A stretch of 7,093 nt of DNA from Armatimonadota bacterium. GTDB taxonomy: Bacteria > Armatimonadota > Hebobacteria > CAIYQO01. Made by a program: the position numbers and the translations under genes. Under the pieces are notes generated by a model. That model was given only the letters and a program-made list of their open reading frames with translations. It was not told the DNA's origin and searched no databases. Where the stretch lies: contig JAKIYB010000233.1 in NCBI GenBank assembly GCA_022708765.1, forward strand, positions 1 to 7,093, given 5' to 3'. Shown here piece by piece: positions 1 through 7,093 of the stretch; within the stretch, counting starts at the first letter, position 1, and the number at the start of each line of letters is the position of its first letter.

Positions 1-2180
1 CATTCGCGCGACTGTTTCCGCTCGGTTCCCACCTTTGCCGCGAGCCGATGCCGCCGATGGCCGAATTGAAGCGGGATATGGAACTGCTGAAAAGACAGGG
101 CTTCAATCTCATCAAGCTGCAGGAGCACTGGATGGTGGACGAACCGACGGAGGGGCAGTATGACTTCTCGCGTTATGAGGAGTTGATTGCCCATGCCGCG
201 ACGTTGGAGATGGGCATCTACCTGGGGCTGACATGCGAGCAGGCGCCGGGATGGTTGTATGACAAACATCCGGATTGCCGCATGGTCGGACGCAACGGGC
301 TGCCGGTAGCCTATGAAGCGTCGACCACCCTGCCCGCCGACGGCAAACCCGGCCCGTGCTACGACCACCCCGGTGCGCTGGCCGATCAGGCGCGCTTTAT
401 CACGAAGCTGGTGGAGACGCTAGGCCGCTTTGAAAACATCGTGGTCTGGAACACCTGGCAGGAGATCGGCTACTGGGCAGATGGTATAGTCGGCACCGGC
501 GTCTGCTTCTGCCCGCACACGCTGGCGCAGTACCGGCGCTGGCTGATGGAACGGTACGGCGGTCTCGATGCCCTCAATCGTGCCTGGAACACGCGCTATG
601 CCGCCTGGGAGGCGATACAGCCCAGTCGCGCCGCGCGCCAACCCCAGGCGGTCGATTTATACTGGCAATACTACATGGATAACGTGCAAATCGCGCGTAT
701 ACTGACCGCTCGGGCGGCGGTGATACAGGCTGCTGATCCGCTGGGGCGCCCCGTATTTGCGCATAAAGGCGGGCCGATTATTGGGTCAGGGCAGGACTGG
801 ACGTATGCCCGTACGCAGGATTTCCTCGGTTCTTCCTGTTATCCCGCCTGGGGATGCGGTTCAGCGTGGGATGACGGGTACCAGCGGCCCTTCCAGCGCG
901 ACCATGCACTGCTCACTGAAGCCTGGGACGGCGTAGCGCTGAAGTATGACTATATTCGCTCCTGCAATCCACCCGGCAATCACGTATGGGCGGCGGAATT
1001 TCAGGGCGGGCCGGTCAGCACCGGCTTTCAGAAGGGGCGCGTGCCCTCGGCGGCGGATCTGCGCCGCTGGATGCTCACTGCCGTTGCATCGGGCGTCACC
1101 GCCATCTCGTTCTGGGTGACGCGCGCGGAAATCATGGCGGCGGAGCAGAATGGATTTAGCCTGCTCGACAGCACCGGCGAGACGACGGAACGATTGGACG
1201 AAGCCGGGCGAGTGGGGCGCGCGCTGCAGGCGCATGCCGACCTGTTCGCGCGGCCGACGCTGCAGCCAGGGCGTGTCGGCCTGCTGGTGAATGAGTGGAA
1301 CTACCAGCTCTGCATCCACCTGGCGCAGGGGAGCGAGCACCTGCCTTACAGCTTGCGCGGGTGGCATCGCCTGCTGTGGGAGCTGAATATCCCGGCGGAT
1401 TTCGTCGAACTGGACTATGATACCGACCGCCTGGCACAGTATCAGGCATTGGTCCTGCCTTTCCCGCTCTCGCTCTGCGAAGCACAGGCGGAGTGGCTGG
1501 CGGCCTACGTGGCGAATGGCGGTCATCTGATCAGCGAGGCGGCGCCGGGACGCATTGACGGCAATGGCTTCTGTAATCGCGGAGAACTCTCGCCGACGCT
1601 TGCGGCACTCTTCGGCGTGCGCCAGCAATCTTTCACGATGGTGCGCGAACCGCAGGGCGGCGCGCGCTGGTCGCCGCCGGAGCGCACCTGGGGCGAATAT
1701 CTGGAAGCGCGAATGCTCGACGGCGCCGGCCCACTGGTCGGACAACGCCTGCGCGCCAATGTCTACCTGCAGACCTTCCTGTCCGAAGGCAGCGAGCCGA
1801 TTCTTTACGCGGATGTGGAAGTCGCGGGGGTGCGGCGGTTAATGGGGCAGGGGAGTGCCTGGCTGCTGGGCACCTATGTCGGGCACAATGGCACGGCGTA
1901 TCGCGACCCCGCGATCCCGGCGACGGTGCACGCTTTGCTGGCGGCGTGCGGCGTGCATCCGGAGCATGCCGGCCGATTGGTCGTGCGCAAGCGCATCACC
2001 CCCGATAAGGAAGCCTGGCTCTTTACGAATCCGATAGGAGAGCCGGTGACAGAGACGGTTCCGGTGAGCGGTTGGGCGCGGGTAGAGGACCTATTCGGTA
2101 CACCCCTTGCACAGAGAGATGATGCCGTTGCCCTCACCGTTGATGGCTTGGATGTTCGAGTGCTCATCCTGTACAAATGA
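1..2180 (+). CDS. GH42-like beta-galactosidase-type glycoside hydrolase, 5' partial
   Basis: Retaining clan GH-A hydrolase, probably releasing terminal galactose or a similar sugar from oligosaccharides; exact specificity is inferred. The frame is open to the left edge (first whole codon at base 3), and the residues before the ATG at 48 (PLGSHLCREPMPPM) look like the first strand of the barrel, so the true start is upstream. Numbering from that ATG: an EHWMVDEPTEGQYDF segment at 26-40 matches the GH42 'W..lEP.eG.yDF' pattern. E139 in WNTWQEIGYW is the likely acid/base and E317 in VWAAEFQGGP the likely nucleophile. CFCPHTLAQYRRWL (153-166) corresponds to the GH42 zinc-cysteine loop, but the last cysteine is Thr158. 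From about 405 (RVGLLVNEWNYQ) an alpha/beta trimerisation-type domain follows, then a small C-terminal beta domain. The TGA at 2178-2180 is followed 17 bases later by the GH38-like gene. Unusual: Gln138, not Asn, precedes the acid/base. Family assignment is fairly sure; substrate is not. Confidence 0.9.
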   Translation, partial: FARLFPLGSHLCREPMPPMAELKRDMELLKRQGFNLIKLQEHWMVDEPTEGQYDFSRYEELIAHAATLEMGIYLGLTCEQAPGWLYDKHPDCRMVGRNGLPVAYEASTTLPADGKPGPCYDHPGALADQARFITKLVETLGRFENIVVWNTWQEIGYWADGIVGTGVCFCPHTLAQYRRWLMERYGGLDALNRAWNTRYAAWEAIQPSRAARQPQAVDLYWQYYMDNVQIARILTARAAVIQAADPLGRPVFAHKGGPIIGSGQDWTYARTQDFLGSSCYPAWGCGSAWDDGYQRPFQRDHALLTEAWDGVALKYDYIRSCNPPGNHVWAAEFQGGPVSTGFQKGRVPSAADLRRWMLTAVASGVTAISFWVTRAEIMAAEQNGFSLLDSTGETTERLDEAGRVGRALQAHADLFARPTLQPGRVGLLVNEWNYQLCIHLAQGSEHLPYSLRGWHRLLWELNIPADFVELDYDTDRLAQYQALVLPFPLSLCEAQAEWLAAYVANGGHLISEAAPGRIDGNGFCNRGELSPTLAALFGVRQQSFTMVREPQGGARWSPPERTWGEYLEARMLDGAGPLVGQRLRANVYLQTFLSEGSEPILYADVEVAGVRRLMGQGSAWLLGTYVGHNGTAYRDPAIPATVHALLAACGVHPEHAGRLVVRKRITPDKEAWLFTNPIGEPVTETVPVSGWARVEDLFGTPLAQRDDAVALTVDGLDVRVLILYK

Positions 2181-2184
2181 CCGG

Positions 2185-2193
2185 AAAGGGGAG
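2185..2193 (+). promoter_or_regulatory. Ribosome binding site deciding the GH38-like start
   Basis: The purine run AAAGGGGAG lies just after the stop of the GH42-like gene and 4 bases before the ATG at 2198. It favours 2198 over the in-frame ATG at 2177, which overlaps the upstream stop as ATGA but has no Shine-Dalgarno-like sequence before it. Confidence 0.7.
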
Positions 2194-2197
2194 TCCA

Positions 2198-5100
2198 ATG
2201 ACGCCATCAACCAGCATACTCACGATCACGCCCACGCAGTTCCTGAGGTATGCGGGTGAGGCGTTGCGCCAACGCGTGCGCCTCACCATTCACCATGCGG
2301 GAGCACCTGCCGATGTCATGGTTTCAGTCTCGGCACACGGCCAGGAAGTCACCACGCCGGTGACACTGCAATCTGGTGAATCGCTCGTTGAGATTGATAC
2401 GCCCGAAGTGACGACGCCATGCGAGGCGACATTCACGCTGCTATACAGAGGCAAAGCCATTGCCGCTACTACGCTCCCGTGGACGCCGCCCCGGCGTTGG
2501 GTGGTGCATGTCGTTCAACTCTCGCACCATGATGTCGGGTATACGGACCTGGCCTCGCATGTATTGCATGAACATGCCCGCTGGCTGGATGCCGCGATTG
2601 AGATGGCGGAGGCGACGCGCGCGTTTCCCGATGACGCGCGTTTTCGCCTGGTGATCGAGCAGACCTGGTCCATTGATCATTTCCTTCGTCACGCGTCGCC
2701 CGAGCGTACCGCCGCGATGCTCAACCTGCTGCGCCGCGGCGATTTTGAACTCACTGCATTGTTCGGTAATCTCATCACCGAGCTCTGCGGGCATGAAACG
2801 CTGGCGCGGAGTGTCTACCATGCCTTCCGGCTCAAACGCGAGCATGGCATTCCCATCATCTCCGCCGAACATAACGATATCCCCGGTTTCAGTTGGGGGG
2901 TGAGCCAGGTGCTGACCGAGGCGGGAATCCGTTTCTTCGCGCCCGGATTGCCCCTGTACTACAACTGGAGCAATCCGCAAGCCACTTCGTTCTGGGATGA
3001 AGCGGCGATCTTCGGGACACAAGGAATGCCAGGCGCCTTCTGGTGGGAAGCACCGAGCGGCACGCGTCTCCTGTTCTGGTGCAATAACACGGGGTGTGGT
3101 GGTGATTGCCACCCGGAGTTTCCCGGCCTGGCGGAGCGCCTACAGGCGCTGGATGAGGCAGGATACCCCTATAGCGTGCTGCGCTGGCCAGTGGTCGGCG
3201 GCGCGCGCGACAATTCTCCGTATATTGACGGGTATGCCCGTGCCATCCGCGCGTGGAATGATCGCTGGGCGTATCCACGGTTGGTTTCCAGCACGAACGC
3301 GCGCTTTTACCAGGAACTGCTCCCGCAACTGCCGGGTGACCTGCCGGTGTGGCGCGGTGAGGTACCTGGGCAGGATTATCCGGTGGGCGCCACCTCCACC
3401 GCGCTGGCCACCGGAATCAATCGTGGCAACCATGCGGAAGTGCCCGTCGCGGAAGCGCTGGCTGTCATGGCAAGCGCGCTGACGGATTACCCGTATCAGG
3501 ATGCACGGCTGTTCCAGGCTTACGAGGAAGTGCTGTGGCATGACGAACACACCTGGGGACACCACTTGCCCTGTGGACCCACGGCCTGCGCCGCGGAGTT
3601 GGAGAAAGCTGTGCACGCGCATCGTGGGGCTGCGCTGGCGCATGATGTCGCGAATAAAGCGATGGCGCGCGTCGCTGATGCCGTCCGGCTTGATGAACCT
3701 GGGCTGCATCTGGTCGTCTTCAATGCGCTGCCGCGGGCGCGAACGGGCATGGTGACGACGCCACTGCGCGAGATTGATAACTGCGGCAGCACCATGGCGT
3801 CGCGCGATGACGGCCGCCTGCGCGGCGTGCTGCTACAGGATCGCTGGCATATCAATCCACCGCCGGAGATCGTGCAGGGGAAGTTTGATCTGATTGATAC
3901 GGCGACCGGCGCCGTGGTGCCCTATCAGATTAGCGAGGTACGGTCGCCACTCGGCGATGAACAGTATGCCGCCCAGCGCCTGGGGTTGGGTGCCGGCGGC
4001 AAGCGCTACGGCTTTTTCGAGCAGCCATCGGGCTTCAGGTATGATCTGTCTTTCATCGCCGACCAGGTGCCCCCACTGGGCTATCGAACCTACCGACTGC
4101 GGCCTCGCGATGACAGGCCGGTTTTTCCTGGCGCCATCACGGCTTGTGACACGACGCTGGAAAATGCCTGGTATCGCCTGGAACTCGATCCACGGAATGG
4201 CTCGGTATGCCGCTTACTGGATAAGGAAACCGGTCGGGAATTGGTCAATGCGGACGCCCCCCATGCGTTCGGCGCGCTTATCGTGCGCGATCCTTTTGGC
4301 GAGGAGGCAGTCGCTACGTACCGGGGCATCGTATGCGATCAAAGCGGGCCGTTCGTTGCCTCGCTTCGCGTGCAGCTTACCGCGCCCGGGCATCCCTGCA
4401 TCGAGCAAACCTATACGCTGTATAGCGGAGAGAAGCGGCTGGATATCGCGGTCCACTTGTTGAAAGACCCGACGCCGCTGCTGGAGGCCTACCTGGCGTT
4501 CCCCTTCCATTTGCCCGGGGGAGGCTTCCGATATGAAGGTCCGCTCTGCATCCTTGATCCGTCTAGCGACCTGCTGCCGGGGGCATATGCCGACCGGCTA
4601 ACGGTGCAAAACTGGGTGGCGGTCTCGGATGGCGTGGCTTCGGTGCTCTGGAGCAGCCGCGAGGCGCCGGTGGTCAGCCTGGGGCACCTCTGGCCCGGTC
4701 GCCTGTCGCCGGCGCACTCGGCGGTGGTGCGGCAGGATGTCGAGCATCCTCGACAAACAGCGGAGGATCTGCGCGGGGGCGCGATCTATTCCCTGCTCAC
4801 AGCGAACAACTGCGGCACCAATTTCGCCGTCACGCAGTGTGGGGTGCTGCTTTTCCGTTATCACATTACCTCGACCGCCGGATATGTGACGGACAGTCAG
4901 GCAGCGGATTTCGGCCAGTGCAGCCAGGCGCCGCTGCGGACCATCTTCACCGAGCACGACTGCCCACGTTCTCTCCCGCCGGTGGGCAGTTTTCTCGCTG
5001 TCGATCCCCAGGAAATACGTTTGCTGACGCTCAAAATCGCCGAGGACGGTGACGGTATGATTCTCCGGCTATTAAACACCAGCGCGATGGATATCGCGGC

Positions 5101-5275
5101 ACGGGTGTCGCTGCCGATGCTGGCTTTGCAGTCAGCGGCGCTGGTGACGCTGGCCGAGGAGGAAACCGGTGCGGAATTGATCGTTTCTCCGCACGAACTG
5201 ACAGTGCCTGTCGCCTCGCGAGCGCAAGCGACGGTGCGGCTGCGCGGCACACCTGACCGGAGAGAGGAATCGTGA
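2198..5275 (+). CDS. GH38-type alpha-mannosidase-like glycoside hydrolase
   Basis: Probable zinc-dependent retaining hydrolase acting on alpha-mannosides or related sugars, cytoplasmic since no signal peptide is seen. Length 1025 residues from the ATG at 2198, within the GH38 range. Residues 1-95 form a beta-rich N-terminal domain outside the catalytic core. The catalytic domain opens with HVVQLSHHDVGYTD, where H110 and D112 match the GH38 H-x-D zinc ligands. D227 in AEHNDIPGFSWG sits where the nucleophile/zinc-ligand Asp is expected, and H451 in WHDEHTWGHH is the likely last zinc ligand. From residue 654 (LENAWYRLELDPRNGSV, then DKETGREL) the sequence has the typical GH38 C-terminal beta-sandwich. 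The motifs are diverged from classical lysosomal/Golgi mannosidases (HNDPGW, WxxDxFG), so specificity may differ. A cysteine cluster occurs at C295, C300 and C304. An alternative start at 2177 would add seven residues. The stop overlaps the next start by one base. Family call is confident; the mannoside substrate is inferred. Confidence 0.9.
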   Translation: MTPSTSILTITPTQFLRYAGEALRQRVRLTIHHAGAPADVMVSVSAHGQEVTTPVTLQSGESLVEIDTPEVTTPCEATFTLLYRGKAIAATTLPWTPPRRWVVHVVQLSHHDVGYTDLASHVLHEHARWLDAAIEMAEATRAFPDDARFRLVIEQTWSIDHFLRHASPERTAAMLNLLRRGDFELTALFGNLITELCGHETLARSVYHAFRLKREHGIPIISAEHNDIPGFSWGVSQVLTEAGIRFFAPGLPLYYNWSNPQATSFWDEAAIFGTQGMPGAFWWEAPSGTRLLFWCNNTGCGGDCHPEFPGLAERLQALDEAGYPYSVLRWPVVGGARDNSPYIDGYARAIRAWNDRWAYPRLVSSTNARFYQELLPQLPGDLPVWRGEVPGQDYPVGATSTALATGINRGNHAEVPVAEALAVMASALTDYPYQDARLFQAYEEVLWHDEHTWGHHLPCGPTACAAELEKAVHAHRGAALAHDVANKAMARVADAVRLDEPGLHLVVFNALPRARTGMVTTPLREIDNCGSTMASRDDGRLRGVLLQDRWHINPPPEIVQGKFDLIDTATGAVVPYQISEVRSPLGDEQYAAQRLGLGAGGKRYGFFEQPSGFRYDLSFIADQVPPLGYRTYRLRPRDDRPVFPGAITACDTTLENAWYRLELDPRNGSVCRLLDKETGRELVNADAPHAFGALIVRDPFGEEAVATYRGIVCDQSGPFVASLRVQLTAPGHPCIEQTYTLYSGEKRLDIAVHLLKDPTPLLEAYLAFPFHLPGGGFRYEGPLCILDPSSDLLPGAYADRLTVQNWVAVSDGVASVLWSSREAPVVSLGHLWPGRLSPAHSAVVRQDVEHPRQTAEDLRGGAIYSLLTANNCGTNFAVTQCGVLLFRYHITSTAGYVTDSQAADFGQCSQAPLRTIFTEHDCPRSLPPVGSFLAVDPQEIRLLTLKIAEDGDGMILRLLNTSAMDIAARVSLPMLALQSAALVTLAEEETGAELIVSPHELTVPVASRAQATVRLRGTPDRREES
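5262..5268 (+). promoter_or_regulatory. Ribosome binding site for the URO-D-like gene
   Basis: GAGAGGA lies inside the last codons of the GH38-like gene, 6 bases before the ATG at 5275. The in-frame GTG at 5272 would leave only 3 bases, so ATG 5275 is preferred. Stop and start overlap as TGATG, an arrangement typical of coupled translation. Confidence 0.65.
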
Positions 5276-6420
5276 TGATCAACAAGCAACGCGTGTATGC
5301 CGCACTGGAGGGGAACGCGGTTGACCGCTGTCCGGTGACCTCGCTCTACAACTTCCTATATCAGCAGGATCACTTCAGCGAACTCACCGGTCTGCCACAG
5401 TGGTGGCTCCAGCAGTGGCTGATCGAATCGCCGGAAGCGCATGTGAACGTGTATGCCGCGATGCAGGCCGCGGCACCGTTTGAGCTATTGCAGCCCCAGC
5501 ACAGCGCGCCGTCACGCGCCTGGCGCGGACGGCAGGAGTTCGTTGAGCGGGATGGGCATCCCTGCCGCCATGATCAGGAGACCGGCGAGTGGGTGCGACT
5601 CGACCAGGTGACGGACAGCGGCCATGCCTCTGATTATCACGCCAATGAGACGCGTAATGTCTTTACCCGCGCGGATATTGACGCACGCGTGATCGTCACG
5701 CCAGCCGCCGCGCAGATCGCCGATGGCGCCAATGACTACCTGGATACTGTCGTTCGACGCTTTGGCCATGAGGAATTCATCCTCTCCGGGGGCGTCATCG
5801 GCACCCTCTACTCCTGCCACTGGCACGTCGGACTGACGAATCTATTCTCTCTGCTGATCGAAGAACCGGCGTTGATCGCGTATCTGTGCGAAAGACTGCT
5901 GGAGCAAAACCTGGAGACGATCCGCCGCCTGGCCGCGGCCGGCGGCGACGCCATCTACATTGATGATGCCACCGCGACCAGCGATATGATTTCTCCGGCG
6001 ATGTACAAACGCTTCTGCCAACCATACGTGACGGCAATGGTGAATGAAATCCATCGCCTGGGGCATAAAGCGATTCTCATCTACTTCGGCGGCGTCATGG
6101 ATCGCCTGGAGCCGATTGCCGCCACCGGCGCTGATGGCTTGCTATACGAAGCCAGCATGAAGGGGTATGTCAACGACACCGCCGAAATTGCCTACCGCAT
6201 CGGCGACCGGATGACGCTGTTCAGCAATATTGACCCGGTCGTGGTGCTGCAGGACGGCACTGACGCCGACCTGGAAGCGGAAATCCGTCGTCAGGTGGAA
6301 GCGGGGCGCGCGGCCCGCGGCTTCATCATCAGCACCGCCAGTCCCATCACCCCGGCTACGCCGCTAGCGCGAGTGCAGCGGTTTTTATCACTGGCCAAAC
6401 AACTTGGGGTGGGGACATGA
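5275..6420 (+). CDS. Uroporphyrinogen decarboxylase (URO-D/MtaA) superfamily protein, non-HemE
   Basis: 381-residue single-domain TIM-barrel protein of the URO-D superfamily, which contains haem-pathway decarboxylases and corrinoid/thiol methyltransferases. The start MINKQRVYAALEGNAVDRCP matches the superfamily opening 'R...al.g..vDr.P'. DMISPAMYKRFCQPY (about 237-251) and LFSNIDPVVVLQDGT (about 315-329) match the conserved 'sPemy..f..P' and 'gniDp...l..gt' segments. It is not HemE: the N-terminal RQAGRY-type substrate-binding motif is absent. It also lacks the methyltransferase zinc site: where that branch has H-S-C-G the protein reads Y270-F-G-G, and the late cysteine position reads TASPITP (354-360). 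Two acidic residues, D230 and D231, in YIDDATAT could lie in the active site. No signal peptide or membrane segment. It starts one base inside the GH38-like stop and ends 4 bases inside the next gene, so it belongs to the operon. Its reaction is unknown; modification of a sugar or glycoside is only a guess from context. Confidence 0.87.
   Translation: MINKQRVYAALEGNAVDRCPVTSLYNFLYQQDHFSELTGLPQWWLQQWLIESPEAHVNVYAAMQAAAPFELLQPQHSAPSRAWRGRQEFVERDGHPCRHDQETGEWVRLDQVTDSGHASDYHANETRNVFTRADIDARVIVTPAAAQIADGANDYLDTVVRRFGHEEFILSGGVIGTLYSCHWHVGLTNLFSLLIEEPALIAYLCERLLEQNLETIRRLAAAGGDAIYIDDATATSDMISPAMYKRFCQPYVTAMVNEIHRLGHKAILIYFGGVMDRLEPIAATGADGLLYEASMKGYVNDTAEIAYRIGDRMTLFSNIDPVVVLQDGTDADLEAEIRRQVEAGRAARGFIISTASPITPATPLARVQRFLSLAKQLGVGT
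6406..6414 (+). promoter_or_regulatory. Probable ribosome binding site for the toroid-like gene
   Basis: The G-rich stretch GGGGTGGGG ends 2 bases before the ATG at 6417; its first G run is 6 bases upstream. It is a weak Shine-Dalgarno match within the last codons of the URO-D-like gene. Coupling through the ATGA overlap may matter more than this site. Confidence 0.4.
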
Positions 6421-7093
6421 TTCTCCCGCGTGTCGTATGCGCATTCATCACGAAACAGCAGTGTTTCGGCAAGGGCATAGGGCGCTATCGCTATAGCGCT
6501 TCCTGCCGGCAGGCCACGCTCTACAGTTCCTGCTACGCCGCCATGGCACGCCACTTACTCGGCGATTCACTTTCTGACGATGAGAAAGCATCGTGGATTG
6601 CTTATCTGAACAGCCACCAAGATGACGACGGCCTCTATCGTGACCCGACAATTGACAACCAGGGATGGTATACCGGCGACCCCCTCTGGTGCGGCCGACC
6701 GCACCTGGCCTGTCATGTCATCACCGCGTTGGCATGTCTCGGCGGGGTGGCGGCAAGGCCGCTCCGCTGGCTCGAATCCTGGCGCGAGAGCGACGCCCTT
6801 ATCCATTGGCTGGATACCCGTGACTGGAGTGTCCGGATCGCCTTTACCGGCAATGAGATCATGAATATTGGCACGCTGCTGCAGTATGCACGCGATTTCC
6901 AGAACGATGCGCGAGCTGGCGCCGCGGTCGCGGTGCTGCTGGAATGGCTGTCGGCTCACCATATCAGCAAGGAGACCGGCGTCTGGGGCGACTTAGACAT
7001 TGCCGATCCGATCTGGCGCAGTCAAGCCGTGCAGGCGGCATATCACTGGTGGCCGTTATACTTCTATGATCATGTCCCGATTCCGTTTCTGGA
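6417..7093 (+). CDS. Alpha/alpha-toroid-like protein of unknown function, 3' partial
   Basis: The frame runs uninterrupted from ATG 6417 for 225 codons to the right edge; no stop is seen, so the gene continues outside. It begins in an ATGA overlap with the URO-D-like stop. I do not recognise a named family. The visible part reads as helical repeats with conserved turns like those of alpha/alpha-toroid proteins (terpene cyclase/prenyltransferase-beta type repeats): WIAYLNSHQDDDGLYRDP (60-77), WCGRPHLACHVITALACLGG (91-110), NEIMNIGTLLQYARD (146-160), KETGVWGD (185-192) and AVQAAYHWWPLYFYD (204-218). The 'QDDDGLYRDP' and 'TGVWGD' turns, each followed by a helix, are the main evidence. Such folds also occur in glycoside hydrolases and polysaccharide lyases, so a carbohydrate-related role is possible, but no catalytic residues can be assigned. 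No signal peptide. It has several N-terminal cysteines (C8, C16, C30, C39). Gene existence is well supported by the overlap and open frame; the fold is inferred. Confidence 0.82.
   Translation, partial: MILPRVVCAFITKQQCFGKGIGRYRYSASCRQATLYSSCYAAMARHLLGDSLSDDEKASWIAYLNSHQDDDGLYRDPTIDNQGWYTGDPLWCGRPHLACHVITALACLGGVAARPLRWLESWRESDALIHWLDTRDWSVRIAFTGNEIMNIGTLLQYARDFQNDARAGAAVAVLLEWLSAHHISKETGVWGDLDIADPIWRSQAVQAAYHWWPLYFYDHVPIPFL
6482..6499 (+). repeat. Short perfect inverted repeat inside the toroid-like gene
   Basis: GCGCTAT at 6482-6488 and its exact complement ATAGCGC at 6493-6499 are separated by CGCT, so the transcript could form a 7-bp hairpin with a 4-base loop about 65 bases after the start codon. 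It is within coding sequence, has no following T run, and could be chance in GC-rich DNA. Confidence 0.4.

Noticed and set aside
48..50. ATG at 48 as the true start of the GH42-like gene
   Set aside because: The frame is open to the left edge, the residues encoded just before it look like the first strand of the catalytic barrel, and no ribosome binding site precedes the ATG.
861..1745. Long minus-strand open frame opposite the GH42-like gene (294 codons)
   Set aside because: It lies wholly opposite a well-supported gene, its protein is rich in Arg, Ala and Pro with no recognisable motif, and long antisense frames are common in GC-rich coding DNA.
2441..3112. Minus-strand open frame of 223 codons opposite the GH38-like gene
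   Set aside because: It overlaps the conserved GH38 catalytic segment on the other strand and shows no domain or ribosome binding site of its own.
5275..6420. Assignment of gene 3 as hemE or as a corrinoid methyltransferase
   Set aside because: The HemE N-terminal arginine motif and the methyltransferase zinc ligands are both missing, and no haem or corrinoid genes are next to it in the window.
6482..6499. The inverted repeat as a transcription terminator or operator
   Set aside because: It is inside coding sequence, has no T run after it, and 7-bp arms can arise by chance in this base composition.
1..7093. CRISPR array, tRNA, rRNA, insertion sequence, attachment site or origin
   Set aside because: No direct-repeat array, tRNA-like clover arms, transposase or repeat-flanked segment was seen; almost every base is within the four coding regions.

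Overview
The window is one densely packed stretch of plus-strand coding sequence: four genes, all in the same direction, with no gap longer than 17 bases. Both ends cut through genes. The DNA is GC-rich with GC-ending codons. No RNA gene, mobile element, CRISPR array, promoter or terminator is visible. I cannot place the organism from sequence alone. The mix of GH42-like, GH38-like and uroporphyrinogen-decarboxylase-like (URO-D) genes suggests a free-living, carbohydrate-using bacterium. Chloroflexota or Armatimonadota would fit, but this is a low-confidence guess from general knowledge of where such clusters occur.

Layout: (1) 1-2180, a GH42-like beta-galactosidase-type hydrolase whose N-terminus lies upstream of the window. 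(2) 2198-5275, a GH38-type alpha-mannosidase-like protein of 1025 residues with an extra N-terminal beta-rich domain. (3) 5275-6420, a URO-D/MtaA superfamily protein that has neither the HemE arginine motif nor the zinc ligands of the methyltransferase branch. (4) 6417-7093, the first 225 residues of an alpha/alpha-toroid-like protein that runs off the right edge.

The junctions are 17 bases, a 1-base TGATG overlap and a 4-base ATGA overlap, so the genes are almost certainly cotranscribed and probably translationally coupled. The simplest reading is an intracellular glycoside-processing operon in which two exo-type hydrolases (galactoside-like and mannoside-like) trim an imported oligosaccharide or glycoconjugate. 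The URO-D-like and toroid-like proteins are the unexplained partners. They could modify the substrate or the released product, but the sequence does not show how. No transporter, regulator or secretion signal is visible, although the start of gene 1 is missing.
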